NCBI RefSeq assembly: GCF_003382275.1
Contig: NZ_QTJX01000004.1
Coordinates: 167,725-231,724 of the forward strand
DNA length: 64,000 bases
From: Flagellimonas nanhaiensis
Lineage (GTDB): Bacteria; Bacteroidota; Bacteroidia; Flavobacteriales; Flavobacteriaceae
Reading direction: 5' to 3'
Part shown: piece after piece, positions 33,581 through 42,303 of the stretch
Layout of the letters: every line of letters begins with the position of its first letter
Position numbering within the stretch: the stretch's first letter is position 1
Notes under the pieces: generated by a model
The model's database searches: none
What the model saw: the letters and a program-made list of their open reading frames with translations, nothing else
What the model was told of the DNA's origin: nothing
Position numbers and translations under genes: made by a program

Positions 33581-34930
33581 TTAAAAATCCAGGGTAAATA
33601 CAGTTTCCTTGTTGGGCACCGATCGTACATTCAAACTACCCCCGTGAAGCTGAAGTATTTGCTTGGAGAGGCTGAGTCCAATTCCGGTCCCTGAATTTTT
33701 GGTGGTGAAGAAGGGAACAAAGATTTCATTGATCAAATCTTCGGGTATTCCCGGTCCGTTGTCCCAGACTTGTATATATTTTTTCCCATTAGGGCCAGTT
33801 CCTGCCCAGAGTACGATTTTTCCATTTTCATGGCCTTCCAAGGACTGCACCGCGTTTTTGCCCAAATTCACCAATACCTGTGTGATTTGTTTCTCGTCTA
33901 GAAAGAACTCAAGTTCTTTGGGTTGCACTTGAATGGTAACTTCCAAATTTTGGGAGGTTTTTGATGGAGGCAAAAGCAGTTTCACTTTTTCCAGCAGATT
34001 TTGCGCATTTGCAAGGGTTTTATCCGGCTCGGGAACATTGAGGAAAGTCCGGTAAGATTGGACAAACTCCATCAAATTGCTTCCTTGTTCCTTGATTACT
34101 TCCAACCCCTTTGCCGCGTTGACCATCTGCTCACTGTCCAACTGTTTTTCAATGATTCTACCATCCTTTCCAACAAAATACCTTAAAACGGAATCCGATA
34201 TTGAGGTGATTGGAGTAATGGTGTTCATAATTTCATGGGTCAATACCCTGATCAACTTTACCCAGGAGTCTGTTTCCTTTTCATCAAGTTCTTTATGGAT
34301 ATCCTGGACCACTACCAGAAGCAAAGGTTGTTCATCCAAAGAAATGGATTTACTTTTTATGGCGAGTTGGGTCTTTTCCCGTTCGTTTGTAAGTTGAAAA
34401 AGCTTTCGATCAAAAGGTTTTAGTTGCGAAAAGAGCAGGTAAAGCTCTTGATCCACTTGTTGCAGCTGCTTAATATGGTTCAGAGGTTTATGGTTCAATA
34501 GCTTTTCAACGGTAGGGTTTGAAAATAGGATATGCCCCTTTTCATTATAGGTAAGAATACCAATATTGGCCTGTTTTAGAATTTCTTGATAATACCTTTC
34601 CCGTATCTGGAGTTGAAGATGTACTTCCTGTATGAGTCTATTTACCCTATTGAGGCTAACATTAAGGTCCTTAAAGGACTCAATGGCCACTTTTTCAGGG
34701 AAACGTAACGTGAAATCTTCATTTTTAATGGCATCAAAGAAATAGGCTATTTTACGATTGGTCCTGTTGATATAATGTATCAAAGAGTAAACCTGAAAGG
34801 GAAAAATAATTACTGAAATACTCAAGAGTATCCACCAAGATTTTGACCAGGAAAATGCCAACAGCAATGCGGTTAGGGTTATGCCAATAATCCTAAAAAT
34901 CAATTGAAGATAAAAGTTGCGACTTGCCAT
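33581..34930 (-). CDS. membrane sensor histidine kinase
   Basis: 449 residues. Two N-terminal membrane helices close together (about 10-50) with almost no periplasmic loop, a HAMP-like linker, a PAS domain (about 105-210), then LTHEIMNTITPITS with the phospho-His, NLGKNAVQSL and DNGPGIPEDLINEIF, TGIGLSLSKQIL. It probably senses a membrane signal. It starts on the last base of the regulator gene, so the pair is co-translated. This kinase/NtrC-type regulator pair is typically linked to ABC export operons in flavobacteria, as here. Confidence 0.9.
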   Translation of the reverse strand: MASRNFYLQLIFRIIGITLTALLLAFSWSKSWWILLSISVIIFPFQVYSLIHYINRTNRKIAYFFDAIKNEDFTLRFPEKVAIESFKDLNVSLNRVNRLIQEVHLQLQIRERYYQEILKQANIGILTYNEKGHILFSNPTVEKLLNHKPLNHIKQLQQVDQELYLLFSQLKPFDRKLFQLTNEREKTQLAIKSKSISLDEQPLLLVVVQDIHKELDEKETDSWVKLIRVLTHEIMNTITPITSISDSVLRYFVGKDGRIIEKQLDSEQMVNAAKGLEVIKEQGSNLMEFVQSYRTFLNVPEPDKTLANAQNLLEKVKLLLPPSKTSQNLEVTIQVQPKELEFFLDEKQITQVLVNLGKNAVQSLEGHENGKIVLWAGTGPNGKKYIQVWDNGPGIPEDLINEIFVPFFTTKNSGTGIGLSLSKQILQLHGGSLNVRSVPNKETVFTLDF

Positions 34931-36294
34931 CAGTTACCTTGCTTTTTGAGTTTGTTGTAAAGGGTTTGTCTGGTTATCCCCAATTGTTCGGCGGCAGCGC
35001 TCTGATTTCCTTCATGTCTTTCCAAGGCCTTCCTGATCATTTGTTGTTCCATCTCATCCAAGGTCAAAGGGGAATCTGTAGACGAGGGATGGAATTTGTT
35101 ATGAAAAGGAAAGTCATTGGCCTTGAGGACTTGTCCATCACTTAATATGATGGCTCTCTCAACGGTGTGTTGTAATTCCCTAATATTACCAGGCCAGTGA
35201 TACCCGGATAGTTTCTCTTCGGCAGCGTGGTTTAGTCTAAGCCCGGCTTTACCATATTTAGCGCTGAATTTCTTTAAAAAGAAATCGGCAAGCAAAAGGA
35301 TGTCGTTGTCCCTGTCCCGCAAAGCCGGAACTTCAATATGAATAGTATTGATCCTGTACAAAAGGTCTTCGCGAAAAATACCATCCGCTACCATTTGTTC
35401 CAGATTACAGTTTGTGGCGCATACCAATCGGATATCTACGGGAATGGGCTTGTTGGACCCCACCTTGACAATGGTCTTGTTTTGAATGGCCGATAGCAAT
35501 TTTGCCTGCATTTGCAGGGAAAGATTGCCTATTTCGTCCAAAAAGAGGGTTCCTCCATTGGCGGCTTCAAATTTTCCGGTTCTATCTTCCTTGGCATCGG
35601 TAAAAGAGCCTTTGGTATGCCCAAAAAGTTCACTTTCAAACAGATTTTCAGATATGGAACCCATATCCACATTGATAAAGACTTCGTCTTTTCTTTTAGA
35701 TTTCTGATGAATTTCCCTGGCTATGAGCTCTTTACCAGTTCCATTTTCACCAGTAATCAGAACATTGACGTCTGTTTTGGCAACTTTGTCAACAAGGCTC
35801 AACACGGTGTTTAGGGCCCTGCTGTTCCCAATTATAAAGTTTTTATTCTGATTGATGACCTGTTTTAAACTGCTTTCTTTTTGTTTTAGCTGCTGAACTT
35901 CCTTCCTTGTTTTCCGAAGTTGATAGGCCGATTTTACCGTGGCCAACAATTTCTCATTGTTCCAGGGCTTTAGAATAAAATCTGCAGCTCCTTCCTTTAG
36001 TGCTTTTACTGCCAGATCTACCGCTCCATAGGCGGTCATCATGATAACTGATGTATTTGGTGCTTTTTTTCGGATTTCCTTCAACCAAAACAACCCTTCA
36101 TTACCGGTGTTCACCCCGGCAGAAAAGTTCATGTCCAATAACACGATATCAAAACTGCTTAGATCGGGGAAAGATGACAATTGATTTGGATTGGAAATGG
36201 AATCCACGGTCTTGTATTCAAACTGAAGCAAGATTTCCAGAGCGCTTAAAATGCTCTTATTGTCATCGACCAATAATATTTTGCAGTCGGTCAT
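34930..36294 (-). CDS. NtrC-family sigma-54-dependent response regulator
   Basis: 454 residues: receiver (acceptor Asp in FDIVLLDMNFS), AAA+ domain with Walker A GENGTGKE, the sigma-54 contact loop GHTKGSFTDAKED (GSFTDA in place of GAFTGA, as often in Bacteroidota), Walker B TLFLDEIGN, and a Fis-type HTH at the end (EGNQSAAAEQLGITRQTLYN). It activates sigma-54 promoters from distant sites. The divergent export operon at 36494 carries a candidate sigma-54 promoter and an upstream dyad. Confidence 0.94.
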   Translation of the reverse strand: MTDCKILLVDDNKSILSALEILLQFEYKTVDSISNPNQLSSFPDLSSFDIVLLDMNFSAGVNTGNEGLFWLKEIRKKAPNTSVIMMTAYGAVDLAVKALKEGAADFILKPWNNEKLLATVKSAYQLRKTRKEVQQLKQKESSLKQVINQNKNFIIGNSRALNTVLSLVDKVAKTDVNVLITGENGTGKELIAREIHQKSKRKDEVFINVDMGSISENLFESELFGHTKGSFTDAKEDRTGKFEAANGGTLFLDEIGNLSLQMQAKLLSAIQNKTIVKVGSNKPIPVDIRLVCATNCNLEQMVADGIFREDLLYRINTIHIEVPALRDRDNDILLLADFFLKKFSAKYGKAGLRLNHAAEEKLSGYHWPGNIRELQHTVERAIILSDGQVLKANDFPFHNKFHPSSTDSPLTLDEMEQQMIRKALERHEGNQSAAAEQLGITRQTLYNKLKKQGN

Positions 36295-36351
36295 ATATCA
36301 ATGGATTAGATAGTCTAAAACTACAATTTGAAAATTGCTCTTGGATCAAAG

Positions 36352-36368
36352 TGTAAAAATATTTTACA
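36352..36368. promoter_or_regulatory. 17-bp dyad, candidate activator site
   Basis: TGTAAAA and TTTTACA flank ATA. It lies between the regulator gene and the export operon, about 100 bp before the candidate sigma-54 promoter, where enhancer-binding proteins bind. Confidence 0.45.
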
Positions 36369-36453
36369 TTATTGGTATAAAAATTTGACAGGTTTATTTA
36401 CCCTAAAAAATATTTATCAATTTAAAATATTGATTTTCAGTTAATTGAAATTG

Positions 36454-36468
36454 TGGCACGCGTATGGA
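36454..36468 (+). promoter_or_regulatory. candidate sigma-54 promoter
   Basis: TGGCACG followed, after four bases, by TGGA fits TGGCACGN4TTGC except in the -12 part (GA instead of GC). It is 26 bp before the TolC-family gene and next to an NtrC-type activator. Confidence 0.5.
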
Positions 36469-36493
36469 ATAAGAAATGGCACACAAGTAAATT

Positions 36494-37840
36494 ATGTACA
36501 GATTAAATCTCATAGTATTTTTCCTTTTGATGATGCCGATATCATGTGTAGTTGCCCAGAATGTTTGGACTTTGGACGATTGCGTGGCCTATGCCCTGGA
36601 GCACAACCTAAATCTTAAGGATTTTCAATATAACCAGGATGCTAACAAAGAAACCTATAGACAATCGGTTAGGGATTTACTTCCCACGATTAGTGGTAGT
36701 GCAGACTACTCCATTCGTTATGGTCGTCAGGTAAATCCGGAAGACAATAGTATTGTAAATACTGATATTTTTTCTAACAACTATTCTTTGGATGCTTCTT
36801 TTGATGTATTTAGGGGGTTTCAGAAAATCAATACTATAAAAGCCTCTAAATTTTTATATAAGGCAACCAAACAGGAAAGCTTACAACAAAAATATTTATT
36901 GGCTTTTCGAGTGATGTCTGCTTACTACGACATTCAGTTTATAGAAGGGCTAATCATTATTTCTGAAGAACAGGTAGACATATCGCAGACCAACTACAAT
37001 TTGGTAAAAAGACAAGTAGAACTGGGGGTCATGGCAGGTGCGGATCTGTATGAAGCCGAGTCTCTTTTGTTTTCCGATAAATTGGCCCTGACCCAAAACC
37101 AAAATCGTTTAAAAGCAGCAAAATTGACCTTGATACAGGCCATGAACCTAGAAGGGGAAAGTGATATTGCTATTCTGCCAGAACCCGATGTTATCCAAAG
37201 TCAAGAGCATGCAACCGTGGTCGTTTCCGATTCTATTTTTAGAAAGGCAAAGGGATTTATGCCATCTATAAAGGCCCAAGCCTATCGGGTAAAAGCAGCC
37301 AAAAAGCAATTGGCGGTAACCCGTGGGGGTTTATATCCTTCATTATCTATAGGTGGGGGAATTGGCTCTGGTTATTTTGAAACGATTCGGGATACTTTGG
37401 GCAATACTATACCTTTTAGGGACCAATTTCGCGATAATAGATTTGAATATGTAGGAGCCCGTTTAAACGTTCCCATCTTTAATGCATGGGCCAATCGCTC
37501 AAGAATAAAACAGCAAAAAATTGAGTTGGAACGTGCTAAGAATACTGCTAAGGTTACGGAGCAGGAGCTATTTCAAATCATACAACAATTGGTGCAAGAA
37601 CATGATGCGTTGATTGCAGAAACAGAACAGACCATTAAGGCTTCTGAGTCACAACGCCTCGCTTTCAATATTGCACAAAAACGCTATGAAAAAGGTATGA
37701 TCAATGCCATTGAACTGGGGCAGGCCAAAACACTGTTTGCCACAGCACAAAACCAAAATTTACAAGCGATATTGCGATTAAGGGTGAACAATAGCACCTT
37801 GGATTTTTATCGCGGGTTACCAATATTTACTATCAATTAA
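36494..37840 (+). CDS. TolC-family outer-membrane efflux protein
   Basis: 448 residues. Signal peptide to about residue 22 (CVVAQ), then VWTLDDCVAYALEHNLNLKD, the start of OEP repeats. Helical repeats and beta strands (SADYSIRYGRQ, SLSIGGGIGSGYF) form the trimeric outer-membrane duct. First gene of an export operon: duct, adaptor, ATPase, four permeases, ATPase. Confidence 0.93.
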   Translation: MYRLNLIVFFLLMMPISCVVAQNVWTLDDCVAYALEHNLNLKDFQYNQDANKETYRQSVRDLLPTISGSADYSIRYGRQVNPEDNSIVNTDIFSNNYSLDASFDVFRGFQKINTIKASKFLYKATKQESLQQKYLLAFRVMSAYYDIQFIEGLIIISEEQVDISQTNYNLVKRQVELGVMAGADLYEAESLLFSDKLALTQNQNRLKAAKLTLIQAMNLEGESDIAILPEPDVIQSQEHATVVVSDSIFRKAKGFMPSIKAQAYRVKAAKKQLAVTRGGLYPSLSIGGGIGSGYFETIRDTLGNTIPFRDQFRDNRFEYVGARLNVPIFNAWANRSRIKQQKIELERAKNTAKVTEQELFQIIQQLVQEHDALIAETEQTIKASESQRLAFNIAQKRYEKGMINAIELGQAKTLFATAQNQNLQAILRLRVNNSTLDFYRGLPIFTIN

Positions 37841-37849
37841 CAAAGAACA

Positions 37850-39100
37850 ATGGATATACAACTCGAAAAGAAAAAAGGACTTCGCCCCAAACATTATGCA
37901 TACATAGCTGCTGGAGCACTCCTTTTATTTGTGGTCTGGAAGATGGCATTTGGTACTTCTCTGTCTACATATAGAACCGACAAGGAAAAACTTACCATAG
38001 CACAAGTCACCCATGGCAAATTCGACGACTATATTACCATAAATGGTAATGTAGCACCAATAGCCACCATTTACATGGATGCTTACGAAGGTGGAAGGGT
38101 TACCGAAAAATTGATAGAGGAGGGGGCCATGGTTAAAAAAGGAGATGTCATCCTTAAGTTGGAAAACACCAATCTATACGAGCAGATCTTGGCCAGTGAA
38201 AGTAACCTTGCTTTAAAGCAGAACGATCTTAGATCTACCAAACTGACCTTTGATTCCCGTCAGGTTGAAGGTCGTAGGTCTTTGGCCACTGCAAGTACAG
38301 ACCTGCAACGTACCAAACGTAATTTTGAACAGAACCAGGCACTGTACGATGAAGAACTGATTTCAAAAGAAGAGTATCTGCTTTCTAAGGAAAACTATGA
38401 ACTTTCCAAAAAGCAATACGAGATAGTAAAACTGCAGACTGAGAATGATGATCAATTGCGTACCACTTCGCTGACCGGACTTGATGAGGACCTTGCTCGA
38501 ATGAAAAAAACCTTGGGAATGGTTTATGAACGATTGGACCACCTCAATGTAAGGGCACCTGCAGATGGACAGTTGGGCTTTTTAGATGCAGAAATTGGAC
38601 AGAACATATCCCAGGGAGAGCGTATTGGACAAATAAATGTCTTGACTGATTTTAAAATTGAAGCAGAGATTGATGAGCATTACATTGATCGTGTAAAACG
38701 AGATTTGGTAGCCTCGTTTGAACGAAATGGACAGGATTATCCGCTACGCGTTCGAAAAGTATACCCTGAAGTAAGAAATGGAAGGTTCAAGGTGGATTTG
38801 GTATTTACCGATCAAAAACCAGAAACCATACGAGCAGGACAGAGCTATAACATTAAGCTTCAACTGGGAGCTTCCAGTGATGCTCTCTTATTGCCCAAGG
38901 GAGGCTTTTTCCAGAGTACTGGAGGTCAATGGGTATTTGTGGTTACTGCGGATGAAAACGAAGCCTTAAGACGTAATGTAAGATTGGGGAAACAGAATTC
39001 CAGATACTATGAAGTATTGGAAGGGCTTGAACCAGGAGAACAAATAATAACCAGTAATTACGACAGCTTCGGAGAGGCGGAGCGGATAGTTTTAAAATAG
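37850..39100 (+). CDS. HlyD/MacA-type periplasmic adaptor
   Basis: 416 residues. One membrane segment (about 15-33), a split biotinyl-lipoyl domain (INGNVAPIATIYMDAYEGGR and LNVRAPADGQLGFLDAEIGQ), a coiled-coil hairpin between them (about 105-210) and beta-barrel end. It bridges the inner-membrane permease to the TolC-type duct. Ten bp from the TolC gene. Confidence 0.92.
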   Translation: MDIQLEKKKGLRPKHYAYIAAGALLLFVVWKMAFGTSLSTYRTDKEKLTIAQVTHGKFDDYITINGNVAPIATIYMDAYEGGRVTEKLIEEGAMVKKGDVILKLENTNLYEQILASESNLALKQNDLRSTKLTFDSRQVEGRRSLATASTDLQRTKRNFEQNQALYDEELISKEEYLLSKENYELSKKQYEIVKLQTENDDQLRTTSLTGLDEDLARMKKTLGMVYERLDHLNVRAPADGQLGFLDAEIGQNISQGERIGQINVLTDFKIEAEIDEHYIDRVKRDLVASFERNGQDYPLRVRKVYPEVRNGRFKVDLVFTDQKPETIRAGQSYNIKLQLGASSDALLLPKGGFFQSTGGQWVFVVTADENEALRRNVRLGKQNSRYYEVLEGLEPGEQIITSNYDSFGEAERIVLK

Positions 39101-39158
39101 TGTTACATCTAGCATAATAAGAGAGTCTATTATAACAAACATTGAAATCAATTAAAAG

Positions 39159-39854
39159 ATGATACAGATAAATAACCTTAAAAAAAGTTTCAGAACAGAG
39201 GAAGTTGAAACACTTGCCCTCAATGGAGTAAACCTAAGTGTAGCCGAGGGCGAATTTGTGGCCATCATGGGTCCTTCGGGATGTGGAAAATCTACCTTAC
39301 TTAACATTATTGGTATGTTGGACAACCCTACGGAGGGAACCTATCAATTTGGAGGACATGAAGTAGGCGGGTTAAAGGAGAGTCAACGAACCCAATTGAG
39401 AAAAGGTAACCTTGGTTTCGTTTTTCAAAGCTTCAACCTTATCGATGAGCTTACGGTTTATGAAAATGTGGAACTCCCACTGATTTACTTGAAAATGAGC
39501 AAATCGGAACGTAGGGAAAAAGTAAAAAAAGTGTTGGAGCGTATGAAGATTGCCCATAGAGAAAAACATTTTCCGCAACAACTTTCTGGAGGTCAGCAGC
39601 AAAGGGTGGCCATAGCAAGGGCGGTGGTGACCAACCCAAAATTGATCTTAGCGGATGAACCTACAGGTAACCTGGATTCAAAAAATGGAATTGAGGTTAT
39701 GAACCTGCTTACAGAACTGAATCAAGAGGGAACCACTATTGTTATGGTAACACACTCGGACAGGGATTCGCACTATGCACACAGGGTCATTAACCTTTTT
39801 GATGGTCAAATCGTCACTGAAAGTCAGAACAAGCCTTTAAAGGCAATGGTATAA
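39159..39854 (+). CDS. ABC transporter ATP-binding protein (MacB/LolD type)
   Basis: 231 residues. Walker A GPSGCGKST, signature LSGGQQQRVAIARA, Walker [14 protein letters not shown], His switch MVTHSD. Drives the FtsX-like permeases that follow by mechanotransmission. A second ATPase of the same family closes the operon at 49590. Confidence 0.93.
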   Translation: MIQINNLKKSFRTEEVETLALNGVNLSVAEGEFVAIMGPSGCGKSTLLNIIGMLDNPTEGTYQFGGHEVGGLKESQRTQLRKGNLGFVFQSFNLIDELTVYENVELPLIYLKMSKSERREKVKKVLERMKIAHREKHFPQQLSGGQQQRVAIARAVVTNPKLILADEPTGNLDSKNGIEVMNLLTELNQEGTTIVMVTHSDRDSHYAHRVINLFDGQIVTESQNKPLKAMV

Positions 39855-39896
39855 GAGTTTATTCATCAATTAAAATCAAATCTAAAGACCAGGGCA

Positions 39897-42281
39897 ATGT
39901 TCAAAAATCACATAAAAATAGCTTGGAGAAATCTTATCAAAAGAAAAGTTTTTACGAGCATCAATATTCTAGGACTTGCTATTGGTTTTGGTAGCAGTGT
40001 CCTCATTTATCTGTTTTTGTCCCATCACTTGTCTTTTGATAGTTTCCATGAAAATGGGGATAGAATCTATAGAGCGGTCACTGAGGAGCACAGAGATTAT
40101 ATTGACCATGAGGCCAGTGTTCCTCCGGCCTTTGCAAAGGTATTTCGAGAAAATTATCAATATGCCGAAAAGGTGGCCAAAATAGCCAATTGGGAGGAAT
40201 ATCAAATCAATGTTGATGATGGAAATAATCAGAATGCCTTTAAAGAAGACGTGGTTTTTGCAGAGTCGGATTTCTTTGACATCATGACCTTTCCGCTGGT
40301 AGTGGATACCGGGACACGGACTCTAGCCGAACCAAATACGGCCTATATCAACGAGGACATGGCCAAAAAAATGTATGGAACCCTCGATGTATTAGGAAAA
40401 ACTTTTCTCTTTGACAATAAGGAAACCATTGAGGTAATCGGGGTACTTAAAAATTCACCAAAAACTTCATTGATCACGGAAGGCATATTCATTTCCTTTC
40501 CAACATTGGAAAAGTTCAATGATTTTTCAGGATTGGAAACCTGGTCAGGAATTTCTACGGATCTCCAGTGTTTTGCTCTTTTACATCCCAATCAAAACAT
40601 AGCCGAAATTGAAAATGTACTATTGGAGCTTCCTAAAGAGCATAGGCCCAACAGTAAAAATCGACACGAATATAAACTCCAACCTTTAGCAGATATCCAT
40701 TTCAACCCTGATTATGGAGGGGTTAATCCCGGTTTACTGTGGATTTTTGCCATTATAGGTTTGTTTCTGATAGTAATTGCGAGCATCAATTTTATCAATA
40801 TATCCACAGCTCAAGCTTTTTATCGGTCTAAGGAAATAGGAATTAGAAAGGTGCTGGGGAGCTTTAGGCAACATCTTTTTTGGCAATTTTTGTCCGAAAC
40901 CTTTGTGATCAGCCTTTTTGCCATTGCATTGGGGGTGGTTTTAGCTATCCTGTTCCTACCTTCATTTAATGCTCTTTTTGAGTTGGAGCTAACCGCTGAA
41001 AGCTTGTTGGATTATCGCTTTTTTGCCTTCATGGTCTTGGTACTTGTGTTGGTCTCTTTCCTGTCCGGAAGTTATCCAGGATTATTGATGTCCCGTATTG
41101 TTCCTGTGTTGGCCCTAAAGGGAAAACTCAACCATAATGATACGGGAGGCAGTACCACTCGAAAGGTATTGGTGGTGGTCCAATTTGCCATTTCCATTAT
41201 CCTGATTGTGGCCACGGTTATAATTTCAAAGCAAATTGATTATGCAATTAATAGTGATTTGGGATTCAATAAGGATTCGATTGTTATGGTCGGTATTCCG
41301 GAAGAAAAGGACGTGGTGCAGCTCGAAAGCTTAAAAGATCAGATACAAAGAATTCCGGGAGTCACTCACGTTTCCAACTGTTTGACGAGTCCGGGAGGTT
41401 CCATCAATAGTTTAGGTACAAGTTTTAAATACAGCAATCGTCCAGAATATGAGGAATTCAGTATTGAACTGAAACCCATGGATGAAGATTATTTGGAGAC
41501 CTTTGATATTCCATTAGTGGCCGGTAGGGTATTCTTTAAGCGAGATTCGGTCACAGAGGTTCTTGTAAACGAAAAAGTTCGTGAAAAACTAGGGGTTAAT
41601 TCAGCAGAAGAACTTCTTGGAAAGCAGATAGAGGCCAATGGAGGATACATTAAAGCGACCATAGTGGGTGTGGTGGCCAATTTTCATGATATTGATTTTA
41701 CCGAAGAGATCAGTCCAATTTTAATGGCCTACGAACCTCGCTGGTTCGATGAAATAGCCGTTAAAATAGATGCCAGGAGCACTTCAAATATTTTGGCACA
41801 GATCGAGGAAAAGTGGTCTGGCCTATTTGGCGGATACATCTACGAACCCCGCTTTTTGGATAATCGTGTGGCCGAACAATATGAAGCGGAACAAAGGTAT
41901 CTTTCCCTGTCCAAGGTTTTTTCGGCCTTGGCCATACTCATAGGTTGTCTGGGACTCTATGGCCTTATTCTTTTCTTCGTGGGGCAACGCACCAAAGAAA
42001 TAGGGATCAGAAAGGTTTTGGGCAGTAATGTGGCCAATATTCTGGCCTTGTTTTCCATGGACTTTTTCAAGCTCATATTGATCGCCGGGGTTTTTGCAAC
42101 TCCCATAGCATGGTATTTAATGGAACAGTGGCTTCAGGGCTATACATATAGAACGGAGATACACTGGTGGATTTTTGCACTGGCCATGGTCTCCATCATG
42201 GTGGTCACACTGGTTACCATTAGCTACCAAACGTTAAAAGTGGCCATGACCAGCCCGGTAAAGAGTCTCAGAACAGAATAA
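39897..42281 (+). CDS. FtsX-like ABC permease, copy 1 of 4
   Basis: 794 residues. The N-terminal MFKNHIKIAWRNLIKRK is shared by the group. A first membrane helix (about 20-42), periplasmic MacB-like domain, three helices near 285-420, a second periplasmic domain, and three more helices near 680-790, that is, two FtsX units in one chain. FtsX motif: RTKEIGIRKVLGSNVANI. Ends SPVKSLRTE. No extra enzymatic domain. Substrate unknown (peptide, lipid or antibiotic). Confidence 0.9.
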   Translation: MFKNHIKIAWRNLIKRKVFTSINILGLAIGFGSSVLIYLFLSHHLSFDSFHENGDRIYRAVTEEHRDYIDHEASVPPAFAKVFRENYQYAEKVAKIANWEEYQINVDDGNNQNAFKEDVVFAESDFFDIMTFPLVVDTGTRTLAEPNTAYINEDMAKKMYGTLDVLGKTFLFDNKETIEVIGVLKNSPKTSLITEGIFISFPTLEKFNDFSGLETWSGISTDLQCFALLHPNQNIAEIENVLLELPKEHRPNSKNRHEYKLQPLADIHFNPDYGGVNPGLLWIFAIIGLFLIVIASINFINISTAQAFYRSKEIGIRKVLGSFRQHLFWQFLSETFVISLFAIALGVVLAILFLPSFNALFELELTAESLLDYRFFAFMVLVLVLVSFLSGSYPGLLMSRIVPVLALKGKLNHNDTGGSTTRKVLVVVQFAISIILIVATVIISKQIDYAINSDLGFNKDSIVMVGIPEEKDVVQLESLKDQIQRIPGVTHVSNCLTSPGGSINSLGTSFKYSNRPEYEEFSIELKPMDEDYLETFDIPLVAGRVFFKRDSVTEVLVNEKVREKLGVNSAEELLGKQIEANGGYIKATIVGVVANFHDIDFTEEISPILMAYEPRWFDEIAVKIDARSTSNILAQIEEKWSGLFGGYIYEPRFLDNRVAEQYEAEQRYLSLSKVFSALAILIGCLGLYGLILFFVGQRTKEIGIRKVLGSNVANILALFSMDFFKLILIAGVFATPIAWYLMEQWLQGYTYRTEIHWWIFALAMVSIMVVTLVTISYQTLKVAMTSPVKSLRTE

Positions 42282-42303
42282 CAATATCAAAAAACGAACA
42301 CTC

